Made by a program: the position numbers and the translations under genes. Under the pieces are notes generated by a model. The model was not told the origin of the DNA. It searched no databases and saw only the letters and a list, made by a program, of their open reading frames with translations. From Lysobacteraceae bacterium PS02340 (GTDB lineage Bacteria > Pseudomonadota > Gammaproteobacteria > Xanthomonadales > Xanthomonadaceae), in assembly GCA_029959605.1 (NCBI GenBank), contig JASCOC010000001.1:1-64000 (forward strand): 64,000 nucleotides of DNA. The letters run 5' to 3'. This document shows, in pieces, positions 1-13,275 of this stretch; position 1 is the first letter of the stretch, and each line of letters starts with the position of its first letter.

Positions 1-104
1 GGGGGGGCCTGGGGGGGGCTGGGTGGGCCGGCGGGGGGAAAACCCCGCCCCCCGGGCGGGGCGGGGCGCGCGGTGCCGACGCGGCGCGTCGGCGGATGGA
101 TCGA
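1..104. other. Intergenic G/C-homopolymer stretch at the window edge
   Basis: There is no gene here. The first 60 bases are almost only runs of G and C (runs of 6 to 8), unlike the mixed high-G+C sequence everywhere else, and suggest a low-quality sequence end. Within it GGCGGGG (30-36) can pair with CCCCGCC (43-49) across a short A-containing loop. This could be the remnant of a hairpin after prfB, but it lacks a T-tract in either direction. Confidence 0.5.
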
Positions 105-1233
105 TCAGACGGCGTCGGTCCGTTTGGAACCCGCCGCCAGACCCGACTTGAGGCTGGCCTCGACGAATTCGTCGAGATCGCCGTCGAGCACCTTCTGCGT
201 GTCGCTGCGCTCCACGCCGGTGCGCAGATCCTTGATCCGGCTCTGGTCGAGCACGTAATTGCGGATCTGGCTGCCCCAGCCGATGTCGGACTTGGTGGCT
301 TCCAGCGCGTCCTTCTCGACGTTGCGCTTCTGCACTTCCAGCTCGTAGAGCTTGGCGGCCAGCATCTTCATCGCGGTGTCGCGGTTCTGGTGCTGGCTGC
401 GGCCGGTCTGGCAGGCGACGACGGTGTTGGTCGGAATGTGCGTGATGCGCACCGCCGATTCGGTCTTGTTGACGTGCTGGCCACCGGCGCCGGAGGAGCG
501 GTACACGTCGGTGCGCAGGTCGGCCGGGTTGATGTCGATCTCGATGTTGTCATCGACTTCCGGGGACACGAACACCGAGGTGAAGCTCGTATGCCGGCGG
601 TTGTCGGAGTCGAACGGCGACTTGCGCACCAGGCGGTGCACGCCGATCTCGGTCTTCAGCCAGCCGTAGGCGAACTCGCCCTCGACGCGCACGGTCGCCG
701 ACTTGATGCCCGCGACTTCGCCGCCGGACACTTCCATCAGCTCGGTCTTCCAGCCACGGGCTTCGGCCCAGCGCAGATACATGCGCAGCATCATCTCGGC
801 CCAGTCCTGGGCCTCGGTGCCGCCGGCGCCGGCCTGGATGTCGACGAAGCAGTTCGCCGAATCGAGTTCGCCGGAGAACATGCGCTGGAATTCCAGCTTG
901 TCGACCTCGGCCGCGAACCCCTCGACGTCGTCGACGACCGCCTGCGCGGTGTCCTCGTCCTGTTCGGATTCGGCCAGTTCCAGCAGCTCGTTCGCGCCTT
1001 CCAGACCTTCGGTCAGATTGCGGATGCCGTTGACGGTCTTGTCGAGCGTCGAACGCTCACGTCCTAGCGCCTGTGCGCGCTCGGGATCGTTCCAGATGGT
1101 CGGGTCTTCGAGCTCGCGCTCGACTTCCTCTAGACGCTCGCGACGGGCGTCGTAGTCAAAGAAACCCCCTGAGCGCATCCAGCCGACCGCGAAGGTCGAC
1201 GATGCGCTGGCGAACGGGATTGAGTTCAAGCAT
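105..1233 (-). CDS. prfB: Peptide chain release factor 2 (programmed +1 frameshift)
   Basis: RF2 recognises UGA and UAA in the ribosomal A site and triggers peptide release. The UGA/UAA-reading SPF tripeptide is present ([11 protein letters not shown]), as is the catalytic GGQ loop ([13 protein letters not shown]). The gene is split between two frames. It starts at ATG 1231-1233, runs 25 codons ([10 protein letters not shown]...), meets an in-frame TGA as codon 26, and continues in the +1 frame to the stop at 105. A single-frame reading would miss the N-terminus and give a false long leader. About 375 residues are expected, normal for the family. In Xanthomonas it lies between lysS and recJ near the rpf cluster, which matches the genes to the right. 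Confidence 0.97.
1155..1170 (-). promoter_or_regulatory. RF2 programmed +1 frameshift site
   Basis: On the minus strand the order is AGG GGG TTT CTT TGA C: an internal Shine-Dalgarno-like AGGGGG (1165-1170), the slippery CTT (1159-1161) and an in-frame TGA (1156-1158) at codon 26. This is the classic arrangement by which low RF2 lets the ribosome shift +1 onto GAC, so RF2 controls its own synthesis. Only the codon TTT differs from the textbook E. coli TAT. Confidence 0.96.
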
Positions 1234-1369
1234 GGCCGATGACGTCCGGGGAAACCCGCGATTCTAGCAAGTCCGCCCCGCCGCGTCCCCGCGGGCGGCA
1301 CCCCGACCACCCGCTTTGCCGCTAGAATTCCGCTTGCCATTGGGGGCACTGGCGAGGGGATCGACCGGA

Positions 1370-3328
1370 ATGACGATGCGCGACGCGCGCGGCTGGCTGC
1401 TGGCCGGCGCGATGACGATGTTCGGGTGCACGCCTGCAGTGGCGGCGGCGCCCGATGCCGAGCCCGGTCACCCGCTGGCGGCACAGGTCGAGCGCTGTTT
1501 CGAGCTCCGCGAGAGTCGCCCGGCCGAAGCCATCGCGATCGCCCACGCCGCGTTGTCGGGCACGGATCTCCCAGTGCCCGAAGAGATCAAACTGCAGACC
1601 TGTCTGGCGCGCGCGTCCGCGCTGACCGGCGATGCACTGACCGCGATCGATGCGGTGGACCGCGTCGAAAGCCTGCTCACCGCATCACCGCAATCGCCCG
1701 AGTTCGCGCTGCGGGCGCTGTCCAATGCCGGCGCGGCGCTCCAACTGGCGGGCGACGTGCCGCGCGCACTGGCGCTGTACACGCGCGCGTTCGAGGCCGC
1801 CGAGGCCGGCGATTCCGACATCGCCCAGATCAAGATGCTCAACAACGTGGGCAACATTCACAGCGAAGAGCTGGAAGCGTTCGACGACGCGGTCCGGATC
1901 TTCGCGCGGGCGCAGGCGATCGCCGACAAGGCCGGCCTGTCGGAGCCGATCCTGAGCTACAACCAGGGCCTGAACCATCTGCGCGCCGGACGTACGGCCG
2001 ATGCGCGCGATGCATTCGCCGTGGCGCTGCCGCAGGCGGAGGCGATCGCGTTGGGTGTGGTCGAGCAGCGTGCACGCGCCGAACTGGCCGCGCTGGATGC
2101 CACCGGCATCGAGGCGTTGCCGGCGCTGGTGCGCATCGCCGATGCGCAGCGCAGCGACGATCCGTCGGGCGCTGCGATCACCCTGATGCGCATGTCGCGC
2201 CTGGCGCTCGACGCCGGCCAGGCCGCGCAGGCACTGACGCATGCGCGCGACGCCGTCGGAATCGCGCGCGGCGGGGCGTTCCGCATCGAGTATCGCGACG
2301 CGATGCGCGCCGAAGTCGCCGCGCTGCGGGCGCTCGGACAATACGAGGCCGCGCTCGACGTGCAGCAGACGCTGCGCGATGTCGAAGTGCGCGCGCTGCG
2401 CAGCCAGAACCTCGGCACGCTCGCCGGACTGCAGGCGCGGCTCGAAGACCGTCACAGTGCGAGCGAGCTCGCGCGGTTGCACGAACAGCGCCGCGTCGAT
2501 GCGCTGACACAGCAGCACGCCCGCAAGCTGCGCAGCGCGGCGATCGCCGGGCTCGGGATCCTCGTCGTGCTGATGCTGGCCTTCGCCTGGTACCAGCGCC
2601 GGGTGAACCGTCGCCTGTATCGCCTGAGTTCGGTCGACAGCCTCACCCGGCTGCTCAACCGCGGCGCCGCCACGCATGCACTGCGCAACATGTCGAACGC
2701 CGCCGGCGGCACTGCGCGGCAGGTCGTGTTCCTGCTCGACGTCGACTACTTCAAGCACAGCAACGACCAGCACGGCCACAGCACCGGCGATGCGATCCTC
2801 GCCGAGATCGCGGCGCGGCTCGGCACCTGCTGTCGACCGGGCGACCTGGTCGCGCGTTGGGGCGGCGAGGAATTCCTGGTCGCCTGCCCGGCCCTCGATC
2901 TGCGCGGCGCCAGCGATGTCGCCGAACGCCTGCGCGCAGTGGTCGCGAACACGCCCTTCGCCTTCGACGGCGGCCAGGCCGCGCTGTCGGTATCGATCGG
3001 ATTCGCGTGCTGGCCGACGGCGGCCGTCGCCGGCGTCGCCAGAAAGGAGCGTTGGCGCGAGGCGGTAGATCTCGCCGACCGCGCGCTCTATGCATCCAAG
3101 CGTGGCGGACGCGACGCGTGGACGGGACTGTGGTGCGATGGCGACGTGCTGGACGTCAAAGCGGTGCTGCGCGATCCGGAAGGCGCGATCGCCGCCGGTG
3201 ACATCACCGCGGTCAGCAGCCGCACACCGATCCAGTGGCGCAGCAGCGAGCCGGACAGCGCCGCGCCCGGCTGGCAGCCCCGCGGCACCGCCGCGGACGG
3301 CGGACGCGAGCCACCGGCGCCGCGCTGA
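1370..3328 (+). CDS. Membrane-anchored TPR/GGDEF diguanylate cyclase
   Basis: Likely makes the second messenger c-di-GMP in response to a periplasmic signal. The chosen ATG at 1370 is preceded by GCGAGGGGA; an earlier in-frame start at 1316 would add 18 residues with no better ribosome site. The 652-residue protein has a signal-type hydrophobic N-terminus ending AVAAA, about 350 residues of TPR-like helical repeats, a transmembrane helix ([13 protein letters not shown]) and a C-terminal GGDEF domain. The active-site motif is RWGGEEF, and an RPGD inhibitory I-site sits exactly five residues before GGEEF, so product inhibition is expected. A Pro/Ala-rich tail follows. The signal sensed is unknown. 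Confidence 0.9.
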   Translation: MTMRDARGWLLAGAMTMFGCTPAVAAAPDAEPGHPLAAQVERCFELRESRPAEAIAIAHAALSGTDLPVPEEIKLQTCLARASALTGDALTAIDAVDRVESLLTASPQSPEFALRALSNAGAALQLAGDVPRALALYTRAFEAAEAGDSDIAQIKMLNNVGNIHSEELEAFDDAVRIFARAQAIADKAGLSEPILSYNQGLNHLRAGRTADARDAFAVALPQAEAIALGVVEQRARAELAALDATGIEALPALVRIADAQRSDDPSGAAITLMRMSRLALDAGQAAQALTHARDAVGIARGGAFRIEYRDAMRAEVAALRALGQYEAALDVQQTLRDVEVRALRSQNLGTLAGLQARLEDRHSASELARLHEQRRVDALTQQHARKLRSAAIAGLGILVVLMLAFAWYQRRVNRRLYRLSSVDSLTRLLNRGAATHALRNMSNAAGGTARQVVFLLDVDYFKHSNDQHGHSTGDAILAEIAARLGTCCRPGDLVARWGGEEFLVACPALDLRGASDVAERLRAVVANTPFAFDGGQAALSVSIGFACWPTAAVAGVARKERWREAVDLADRALYASKRGGRDAWTGLWCDGDVLDVKAVLRDPEGAIAAGDITAVSSRTPIQWRSSEPDSAAPGWQPRGTAADGGREPPAPR

Positions 3329-3341
3329 GCGGCACCGGTGG
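3311..3341. terminator. Hairpin at the junction of two convergent genes
   Basis: CCACCGG-c-GCCGC (3311-3323) pairs with GCGGC-a-CCGGTGG (3329-3341), giving a 12-bp stem with one mismatch and a five-base loop that contains the stop codon of the diguanylate cyclase. It sits just before the stop of the opposing PPC-repeat gene. There is no T-tract, so intrinsic termination is uncertain; it may instead protect both 3' ends. Confidence 0.4.
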
Positions 3342-3348
3342 CGAGCCT

Positions 3349-4689
3349 TCAGCGACGCTCGAGCGAGATGCGGTAGTCGCCGCCGGTGTCGCCGTCGATC
3401 GACGAGGCTTCGACGACATAGGTGCCCGACTCGAGCCGCTGCGCGATGCGCGCGTTGAGCGCACCGCCGCCGTCGTCGTCGGTCGCCACTTCCTGGCCGT
3501 CGCGGCTCAGACGCAGATAGCTGTCGACGTCGTCGGAGTTCATCGCGATCGCGTACTCACCGGCACTGCGGATGTTGATCGTCCAGCGGTCGGTCATGCC
3601 GGGCAGCAACGTGGCCTCGGTCGGTCGACCCGCCGCCAGCGTGCCGCCACCGACATTGTCCGGCGCCTCGCTCGCGGCGAATGCCAGCGTATACAGGCCG
3701 GCGCCGGCCGACGCCGCATCGGCGCGCAGCGTGTAGGTGCCGGGCTCCAGCAGCATCGAGATGCGCGAATTGAGCCCGTCGCCGCCGTCGTCGTCGGTCT
3801 TCTCCACGCCGTTGCCGGCCAGATGCATCAACGGATCGATCTCGTCGCTGCGCATGTCGATGCGCACGACGCGGCGCGCCGGCAACGAGAACGTGTAGGC
3901 ATGCGCGGTGCCTTCGTACAGACCGGTCACGGTGCTGCCGACGGCCAGTTCGCCACCTTCGCGCAGGCCGCCTTCCGGCAGCGGACGCGCGGCGACGCGG
4001 ATCTGGTACATGCCGTTGATGCGCTCGCTGCCGTAGCCTTCGGCCGTCAGCGTGTAGGTGCCCGGCGCGAGACGTGCGCTGATGCGCGCATTGCTGCCGT
4101 CGCCGCCGTCGTCGTTGCTCAGCGCCACGCCCGGGCCGTCGAGCTTGAGCACGGAATCGAAATCGTCGGACATCATGTCGATCGTGTAGAAGCCGGCCTC
4201 GTCGATCCGCAGCGGCAGCTGGCGCTTGGCATCGGTCCAGTCGCTGATCGCCGCGCCCACGCGCAGGGTCTCGCCGTTGTAGGCCTCGATCGCCGACGCC
4301 TGCAGCGTGAACGGACCATATGCGCTGGCGTCGGCGCCGCTCACGGCGATCGTGTAGCTGCCGGCGCGTTTGGCGCGCACGACCAGCGAGGGGGACTCGT
4401 TGTTCGGGTTCGAGCTCGCGACCAGATCGCCGCCGTGGAACGCGGTGAGCTTGCCGCGCAATGCGCCTTCGAGCTTGAACGACGCCACCTGCCCTTCGCG
4501 CAGGTCGACGCGGTAGAGCTGGCTGCGCGAGCCGTCCTGGTGGTTGAGGCTGGACCGGCTGGTGATCTCGCCCCGGCGCTCGGCGCCCAGGGTCACGGAT
4601 TCGGCGGCATCACCCGGCGCGGCATGCACGACGAGGGGCGATGCGAGGGCCAGCGCAACGGCGAGGGCCAGCGTGTGGACAGTCTTCAA
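3349..4689 (-). CDS. Secreted PPC-domain repeat protein
   Basis: An exported protein of unknown role. A TTG start at 4689 is chosen because GGGAGA (4695-4700) precedes it at good spacing and the following 22 residues form a clean signal peptide ending VVHA before APGD. An upstream ATG would put a charged leader in front. The mature part is a chain of about four beta-rich modules of roughly 100 residues. Three carry the same core, DDGG..(L)NARI followed some residues later by GTY, and an aspartate pair (SDD.DS, SDEID) before it, as in bacterial pre-peptidase C-terminal (PPC) domains. PPC domains usually flank secreted proteases; here no protease domain is present, so this is a free-standing PPC array, perhaps a calcium-binding or adhesive surface factor. 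Confidence 0.8.
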   Translation of the reverse strand: MKTVHTLALAVALALASPLVVHAAPGDAAESVTLGAERRGEITSRSSLNHQDGSRSQLYRVDLREGQVASFKLEGALRGKLTAFHGGDLVASSNPNNESPSLVVRAKRAGSYTIAVSGADASAYGPFTLQASAIEAYNGETLRVGAAISDWTDAKRQLPLRIDEAGFYTIDMMSDDFDSVLKLDGPGVALSNDDGGDGSNARISARLAPGTYTLTAEGYGSERINGMYQIRVAARPLPEGGLREGGELAVGSTVTGLYEGTAHAYTFSLPARRVVRIDMRSDEIDPLMHLAGNGVEKTDDDGGDGLNSRISMLLEPGTYTLRADAASAGAGLYTLAFAASEAPDNVGGGTLAAGRPTEATLLPGMTDRWTINIRSAGEYAIAMNSDDVDSYLRLSRDGQEVATDDDGGGALNARIAQRLESGTYVVEASSIDGDTGGDYRISLERR

Positions 4690-4809
4690 GAACGTCTCCC
4701 TGTACAGAAGTGGGCGGCGTTGCGGGGGCAACGGCCGCGGGCTTGCCGCATGCGCGGCGGCCCATTCTGCACCCGCATTCACGATTCCGCACGTGACGGA
4801 CCGATCGCG

Positions 4810-6540
4810 TCAGACGGCGCCGAGCGGTTCGCGATGTTCGACGACCAGCTGCACCGCATCGCCGCCGCGGTAATCGTCGGGTGCGAGCCGGTAGACGATC
4901 CGCTCGCGCGCGGACGGCGCGATCTCGCGCCAGCCGCCGAAATGGATTGCCGACAGCGGTTTCGAGTGTCCGTCCAGGCGCAGCGTCAGCTTCAGATGCC
5001 GAGTCCCCACGACGCGCCAGTCCACGACGGCGAACTCCCCGTCGAACTGCGGTTCGGGAAAGCCCTGCCCCCACGGCCCGGCATCGCGCAGATGCGCGGC
5101 ATGGACGATGTCGAACTCCTCGCCGCGCAAGGCGCCGTCGGTGAGGATCTCGGCGCGCAGCAATGCCGGGTCGAGCATCTGTTCGACCGTCGCGCGGAAC
5201 GCTTCGGTGAACGCGTCGAGGCGGTCGCGCTGCAGCGTGAGTCCAGCCGCCATCGCATGCCCGCCGAAGCGTTCGATGAGGCCCGGATGCGCGACGTCGA
5301 CCGCCGCGAGCACGTCGCGGATGTGCAGCCCCGGGATCGAGCGCGCTGAACCGCGCAGCTGGTCGCTGTCGGGTTCCGCGGGCGCGAAGGCGATCACTGG
5401 TCGATGCAGCGCGTCCTTCATCTTCGACGCGACCAGACCGACGACACCCGGATGCCAGTCGGCGTCGAACAGGCACACACCCGCGCTGGCCGGATCGACC
5501 GGCGGCTGCCCGGCGACGGCGGCTTCGGCGTCGTCGAGCATCGACTGCTGCACTGCGCGGCGCTCGGCATTGATCTGGTGCAGCGTGTCGGCGAGATCGC
5601 GCGCATGCGCGCCGTCGTCGCTGAGCAGGCATTCGATGCCGATCGCCATGTCTTCGAGCCGGCCGGCGGCATTGATCCGCGGGCCGACCGCGAACCCGAT
5701 GTCGGCCGCGGTCAGGCGCGCGGCATCGCGACCGGCGACCTCGATCAAGGCATTGAGCCCGGCGCAGCCGCGGCGTGCGCGCAGGCGGCGCAGGCCCGCC
5801 GACACGAGCGCGCGGTTGTTCGCGTCCAACGGCACCAGATCGGCGACGGTGCCCACCGCGACGAGATCGAGCAGGCTGCCCAGATCCGCCTCCGCGGCGC
5901 CCGCATCGCCCTGCCCGCGCAGCCGCGCGCGCAGCGCCATCAGCACGTAGAAGATCACGCCGACACCGGCCAGCATCTTGCTCGGGAAGGTGTCGCCCGG
6001 CAGGTTCGGATTGACGATCGCGTCAGCCGGCGGGAGTCCGGTGCCCGGCAGATGATGATCGGTCACCAGCACGCGCCAGCCGAGCGCTTTCGCCGCGGCG
6101 ATGCCGGCATGGCAGGCGATGCCGTGATCGACGGTGACCAGCAGCGACGGCGCGAGTGGCGCCAGTGAGTCGACCAGCGCCGGCGACAGGCCGTAGCCGT
6201 GGGTGATGCGATTGGGCACCGCGTGCACGATGTCACGCGCGCCGAGCATGCGCAGCCCGCGCACCGCGACCGCGCACGCCGTCGCACCGTCGCAGTCGAA
6301 ATCGCCGACGACAAGGATGCGCTCGCCTTTGCGGATGGCGTCGGCGAGCAATTCCGTCGCGGCGTCGATGTTCGACAGCGCATCGGGCGGCAGCAGGCCG
6401 GCGAGTTTGGGCTGCGCGGCATCGAGATCATGCGCGCCGCGCGCGGCATAGACGCGCCGCAGCAGCGACGGCACGGTCGACGGCCAGTCTTCGCCGACCG
6501 CGGCCTCGCGGCGGCGGATCGTCGGTGCCTGCGCGCTCAA
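4810..6540 (-). CDS. recJ: Single-stranded-DNA-specific 5'-3' exonuclease RecJ
   Basis: RecJ degrades single strands 5'-3' in RecF-pathway recombination, base-excision and mismatch repair. The DHH-family phosphoesterase signatures are intact: VVGDFDCDGATA near residue 100 (motif I, metal ligands) and VTDHHLPG near residue 165, followed by the DHHA1 region and an OB-fold C-terminus. Length 576 aa is normal. The start is TTG at 6538-6540, whose last bases form the TGA stop of rpfE (TTGA overlap), implying translational coupling. In Xanthomonas recJ has the same neighbours. Confidence 0.95.
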   Translation of the reverse strand: MSAQAPTIRRREAAVGEDWPSTVPSLLRRVYAARGAHDLDAAQPKLAGLLPPDALSNIDAATELLADAIRKGERILVVGDFDCDGATACAVAVRGLRMLGARDIVHAVPNRITHGYGLSPALVDSLAPLAPSLLVTVDHGIACHAGIAAAKALGWRVLVTDHHLPGTGLPPADAIVNPNLPGDTFPSKMLAGVGVIFYVLMALRARLRGQGDAGAAEADLGSLLDLVAVGTVADLVPLDANNRALVSAGLRRLRARRGCAGLNALIEVAGRDAARLTAADIGFAVGPRINAAGRLEDMAIGIECLLSDDGAHARDLADTLHQINAERRAVQQSMLDDAEAAVAGQPPVDPASAGVCLFDADWHPGVVGLVASKMKDALHRPVIAFAPAEPDSDQLRGSARSIPGLHIRDVLAAVDVAHPGLIERFGGHAMAAGLTLQRDRLDAFTEAFRATVEQMLDPALLRAEILTDGALRGEEFDIVHAAHLRDAGPWGQGFPEPQFDGEFAVVDWRVVGTRHLKLTLRLDGHSKPLSAIHFGGWREIAPSARERIVYRLAPDDYRGGDAVQLVVEHREPLGAV

Positions 6541-7496
6541 GACGTCGCCGCCGGCGATGCGACCCGCGGACGACGCCAGACGCGCAAACGATGCCAGCGG
6601 CGCAGCGTCAGCACATGGCCGTCTTCATCGTCGATCGTCAGTGTGCGCAACTGGCCGCGCCCCAGCGCGGCGAGCGCCGGCTGCAACCAGTCCGTCTGCA
6701 GGCGGCGCAGATCGCGTTCGCCGACCAGATCGAACAGCGCCGCCTCAGACGGTTCCGGGAACGTCTGCGGCAAGGACGCGACCGTGGTCGCGCTCGCGGC
6801 GAGTGCGTGCAGCGTGGGATCGTCGGTGTGGACCTGCGCATGTGCGCTGCGCGTGTGCACGCGCGCATCGGGCAACGGCCCGCCGCCCCAGAACCACAAG
6901 GCATTGACCGGCGTCCTCCCGGCCGCGACGCGGCGCGCATTCCAGGGATGGTTGTGCAGGATGATCTGCGCTTCCGTTGCGAGCGCACGCCAGCGACGCG
7001 CGGGAGCGCTGTCGTCGTCGTGATCGGCGAGATCGGTGCCCAGCGCTTCCGACGGATCCAGAAACTCTGGCAGCGGACTCGCGCGCGGCACACTTAGATA
7101 CCAGCGCGCCGGATCGGGCGCGTCGAGCGCGAAGCCGGCATCGCCGAACACCGGCTGCAGCGCCGGCAGCAATGCATCGCAGTCTTCGCGGGTCAGGCCC
7201 AGCGTGTCGCCATGCGCCATCAGACGCACACCGTTGATGTCGGGACGCAACCACGCGGGATCGGCGCGCAGCCACGCGCTGCCGGACGCGTCGGCATCGC
7301 CGACGTCGACCTGCCGCGACAGGGCCGCGAGCGGCCACGTGCCGCCCGGCAGTTCGATGTGCCGGGCCAGTTGCGCACGCCGGCCGGACGCCAGCGACGC
7401 GACGTCCGCGCGTCCCAGCGCCCGCGACACATCCTGCTGCCAGCGCTGCGCGCCGAAGCGTGCGGCTGCGGGCAACAGGAAGGTGGCTGACGTCAT
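6537..7496 (-). CDS. rpfE: RpfE-like regulatory protein (phosphoglycerate-mutase-like fold family)
   Basis: A 319-residue cytoplasmic protein between greA and recJ, the position occupied by rpfE in the Xanthomonas rpf region, where mutants have altered extracellular enzyme and polysaccharide output. Family members are often annotated as 2,3-bisphosphoglycerate-independent phosphoglycerate mutase-like. Visible conserved segments are RLMAHGDTLGLT, the ILHNHPWNARR stretch and NALWFWGGG. The ATG at 7496 lies four bases after the greA stop. No enzyme activity can be inferred safely from the sequence; the assignment rests on synteny and overall character. Confidence 0.75.
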   Translation of the reverse strand: MTSATFLLPAAARFGAQRWQQDVSRALGRADVASLASGRRAQLARHIELPGGTWPLAALSRQVDVGDADASGSAWLRADPAWLRPDINGVRLMAHGDTLGLTREDCDALLPALQPVFGDAGFALDAPDPARWYLSVPRASPLPEFLDPSEALGTDLADHDDDSAPARRWRALATEAQIILHNHPWNARRVAAGRTPVNALWFWGGGPLPDARVHTRSAHAQVHTDDPTLHALAASATTVASLPQTFPEPSEAALFDLVGERDLRRLQTDWLQPALAALGRGQLRTLTIDDEDGHVLTLRRWHRLRVWRRPRVASPAATS

Positions 7497-7500
7497 CGGC

Positions 7501-7977
7501 TCAGCCGAGATACTCGACGCTGATGATGTCGTATTCGCGCGAGCCGCCGGGCGCATCGATACTGACGCTGTCGCCCTCGTGCTTGCCGATCATCGCGCGG
7601 GCGACCGGCGAGGAGATCGCGATCAGGCCCTTCTTGATATCGGCTTCGAGGTCGCCGACGATCTGGTAGCGCTTCTCTTCGTCGGTCTCGGTATCGGCGA
7701 TGACGACGGTCGCGCCGAACACCACCTTGTCACCGGCGTTGAGCTTGGCCACGTCGATCAGATCCGCATGCGACAGCTCGCCTTCGAGCTGCTTGATGCG
7801 ACCTTCGATGAAGCTCTGCTGCTCGCGCGCGGCGTGGTACTCGGCATTCTCCTTGAGATCGCCGTGTGCACGCGCTTCGGAGATCGCCTCGATCACCGCC
7901 GGTCGCTTGACCGACTTCAGTTCTTCGAGCTCTTCGCGCAGGCGCTGGGCGCCGCGCAGGGTCATGGGTGCGCGCAT
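7501..7977 (-). CDS. greA: Transcription elongation factor GreA
   Basis: GreA enters the RNA polymerase secondary channel and stimulates cleavage of backtracked RNA. The 158-residue protein has the N-terminal coiled coil with its acidic tip ([18 protein letters not shown]) and the C-terminal FKBP-like domain ending DIISVEYLG. The start at 7977 is fixed by GGAGG (7985-7989) seven bases upstream; the open frame continues further but that part lies inside carB. The start lies 13 bases past the carB stop, so greA is probably co-transcribed with carAB. Confidence 0.97.
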   Translation of the reverse strand: MRAPMTLRGAQRLREELEELKSVKRPAVIEAISEARAHGDLKENAEYHAAREQQSFIEGRIKQLEGELSHADLIDVAKLNAGDKVVFGATVVIADTETDEEKRYQIVGDLEADIKKGLIAISSPVARAMIGKHEGDSVSIDAPGGSREYDIISVEYLG

Positions 7978-7990
7978 GGGCGTGCCTCCG

Positions 7991-11260
<3,270 letters not shown>

Positions 11261-11261
11261 G

Positions 11262-12398
11262 TCAGCGGCTCTCGGCGTTCTTGTTGTGCATCGACGCGAC
11301 GAACCGATCGAACAGCGGCGCGACATCGTGGGGACCGGGCGAGGCTTCCGGATGACCCTGGAAGCTGAAGGCAGGCGCATCGGTGAGCGCGATGCCCTGG
11401 TTGGTGCCATCGAACAGCGAACGGTGGGTCACGCGCACGTTGGCCGGCAGCGAGGCCTCGTCGACGGCGAAGCCGTGGTTCTGCGAGGTGATCAGCACCT
11501 TGCCCGAATCCAGATCCTGCACCGGGTGGTTCGCACCGTGATGGCCGTGCGGCATCTTCAGCGTCTTCGCGCCGGCGGCGAGCGCCAGCAGCTGGTGGCC
11601 GAGGCAGATGCCGAAGGTCGGCACCTTCGCGTCGATGAAACTGCGGATCGCGTCGATCGCGTAGCCGCAGGGTTCCGGATCGCCGGGGCCGTTCGACAGG
11701 AACACGCCATCAGGCTTCAGCGCGAGCACGTCGGCAGCGGGCGTCTGCGCCGGCACCACCGTCAGTTCGCAGCCCCGCTCGGCCAGCATGCGCAGGATGT
11801 TGGTCTTCACGCCGTAGTCGTAAGCCACGACCTTGAACTTCGCGGGCGCGGTGACGAAGGCGTTGCTGTCGAGATCGAGCTGACCGTCGGTCCAGCCGTA
11901 GCGTTCGGTGGTGCTGACGACCTTCGCCAGATCCATGCCCTTGAGGCCCGGGAACTTGCGTGCGGCCTCGAGCGCCTGTTCGACGTTCACGTCGCCCGCC
12001 ATCACCGCACCGTTCATCGAACCGTGGTCGCGCAGCAGGCGCGTCAGCTTGCGGGTGTCGATTTCGGAGATCGCGACGATGCCGCGTGCGCGCAGCCACT
12101 GCGGCAGCGACACCTGGCTGCGCCAGCTGCTCGGACGGCGCGGCACGTTGCGCACGATGAGACCCGACGCCCAGACCTGCGACGCTTCGTCGTCCTGGTC
12201 GGTGCAGCCGGTATTGCCGATGTGCGGATAGGTCAGCGTCACCAGCTGGCGCGCGTACGAGGGATCGCTCAGCACTTCCTGGTAGCCGGTCATCGCGGTG
12301 TTGAACACCACTTCGCCGACGGAAAGCCCGGGGGCGCCCACGGAAACGCCCTCGAATACGGTGCCGTCTTCAAGGACGAGAATTGCGGAATCTGTCAC
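11262..12398 (-). CDS. carA: Carbamoyl-phosphate synthase small (glutamine amidotransferase) subunit
   Basis: Hydrolyses glutamine and channels ammonia to CarB. 378 residues: an N-terminal CPSase_sm domain ([24 protein letters not shown]) and a class-I glutaminase domain with the nucleophile in [13 protein letters not shown] and the His/Glu pair in [11 protein letters not shown]. The start is GTG at 12396-12398. The upstream 150 bases contain a TACAAT -10-like hexamer on the minus strand (12482-12487) with no obvious -35, so the promoter is only tentatively placed; no attenuator-type terminator was seen. Confidence 0.97.
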   Translation of the reverse strand: MTDSAILVLEDGTVFEGVSVGAPGLSVGEVVFNTAMTGYQEVLSDPSYARQLVTLTYPHIGNTGCTDQDDEASQVWASGLIVRNVPRRPSSWRSQVSLPQWLRARGIVAISEIDTRKLTRLLRDHGSMNGAVMAGDVNVEQALEAARKFPGLKGMDLAKVVSTTERYGWTDGQLDLDSNAFVTAPAKFKVVAYDYGVKTNILRMLAERGCELTVVPAQTPAADVLALKPDGVFLSNGPGDPEPCGYAIDAIRSFIDAKVPTFGICLGHQLLALAAGAKTLKMPHGHHGANHPVQDLDSGKVLITSQNHGFAVDEASLPANVRVTHRSLFDGTNQGIALTDAPAFSFQGHPEASPGPHDVAPLFDRFVASMHNKNAESR

Positions 12399-12549
12399 GA
12401 GGTCTTCGCCTACGTCAGGTTGCAGGAAACCGCCAGAGCGGTGGAAACCGGTCCGGAGGTTTGGGGTTCAGGCGAGCGAGAATTGTACCGATGCACCCCG
12501 TCCCGCGCCAGCGACGTGACGGATGCGTTCAGTGATACGGGCGCGGAAA

Positions 12550-13275
12550 TCAGGCCGCAGCGTCGCCCAGCAGGTCGGCAATGGCGTAACGGCGCGGCGC
12601 ACGGCCGGCCAGACGCGCCGCCACGTGCAGCGCGCCACTGGCGAAAATGTCGCGGTTCGTCGCCCGGTGCACCAGCTCGATGCGCTCGCCCACGCTGGTG
12701 AACTGCACCAGATGCTCGCCGACGATGTCACCCGCGCGGATCGAGGCATAGTGCGGCGTCGCGCCCTGCCCGGCCGCGGCTTCGCCCAGCGTCAGTGCGG
12801 TGCCCGATGGCGCATCGAGCTTGCGCGTATGGTGCGACTCGACGATGTCGCAGTCCCAGCCCGGCAGCACAGCCGCCGCGCGCGCAACCAGATCTTCGAG
12901 CACCGCGACACCCAGACTGAAGTTCGATGCCCAGAGCACCGGAATCGTCGCCGCGGCCGCATCGAGCGCGGCGCGTTGCGCGCCATCGAGGCCGGTGGTG
13001 CCCGAGACCAGCGCCGCGCCGCGTTTGAGGCACAGCGCGAGCAGCGGATCGAACCCGCCCGGCAGGCTGAAATCGATGGCGACGTCGAAGGTGGGCGCGC
13101 CGCCGAGCTCGGACGCACCGAAATACGGCACGCCGTCGATGACCCGCTGTTTCGGCGGGCGCCCCGACACCGCGGCGACGATGTCGAGATCCTCGCGCCC
13201 CGCCGCCAGCCGCAGCAACGCCTGGCCCATGCGACCCGACGCGCCGTGCACGAGAATCCGCGGTCGCGTGCTCAT
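12550..13275 (-). CDS. dapB: 4-hydroxy-tetrahydrodipicolinate reductase
   Basis: NAD(P)H-dependent step of the diaminopimelate/lysine pathway, supplying peptidoglycan and lysine. 241 residues. The Rossmann motif is VHGASGRMGQ near the N-terminus; the active-site signature is ESHHTRKLDAPSGTA, with the catalytic histidine pair and lysine. It is shorter than E. coli DapB (273 aa) but no key segment is missing. Start ATG 13275, chosen because MSTRPRILVHGASGRMG begins right at the Rossmann strand; the open frame extends far upstream across the divergent gene without coding character. It lies upstream of carA in the same direction, with a 150-base gap. Confidence 0.96.
   Translation of the reverse strand: MSTRPRILVHGASGRMGQALLRLAAGREDLDIVAAVSGRPPKQRVIDGVPYFGASELGGAPTFDVAIDFSLPGGFDPLLALCLKRGAALVSGTTGLDGAQRAALDAAAATIPVLWASNFSLGVAVLEDLVARAAAVLPGWDCDIVESHHTRKLDAPSGTALTLGEAAAGQGATPHYASIRAGDIVGEHLVQFTSVGERIELVHRATNRDIFASGALHVAARLAGRAPRRYAIADLLGDAAA

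Noticed and set aside
3235-5349. 704-residue plus-strand frame across the PPC gene and recJ end
   Set aside because: Overlaps two clear opposing genes and has shadow composition.
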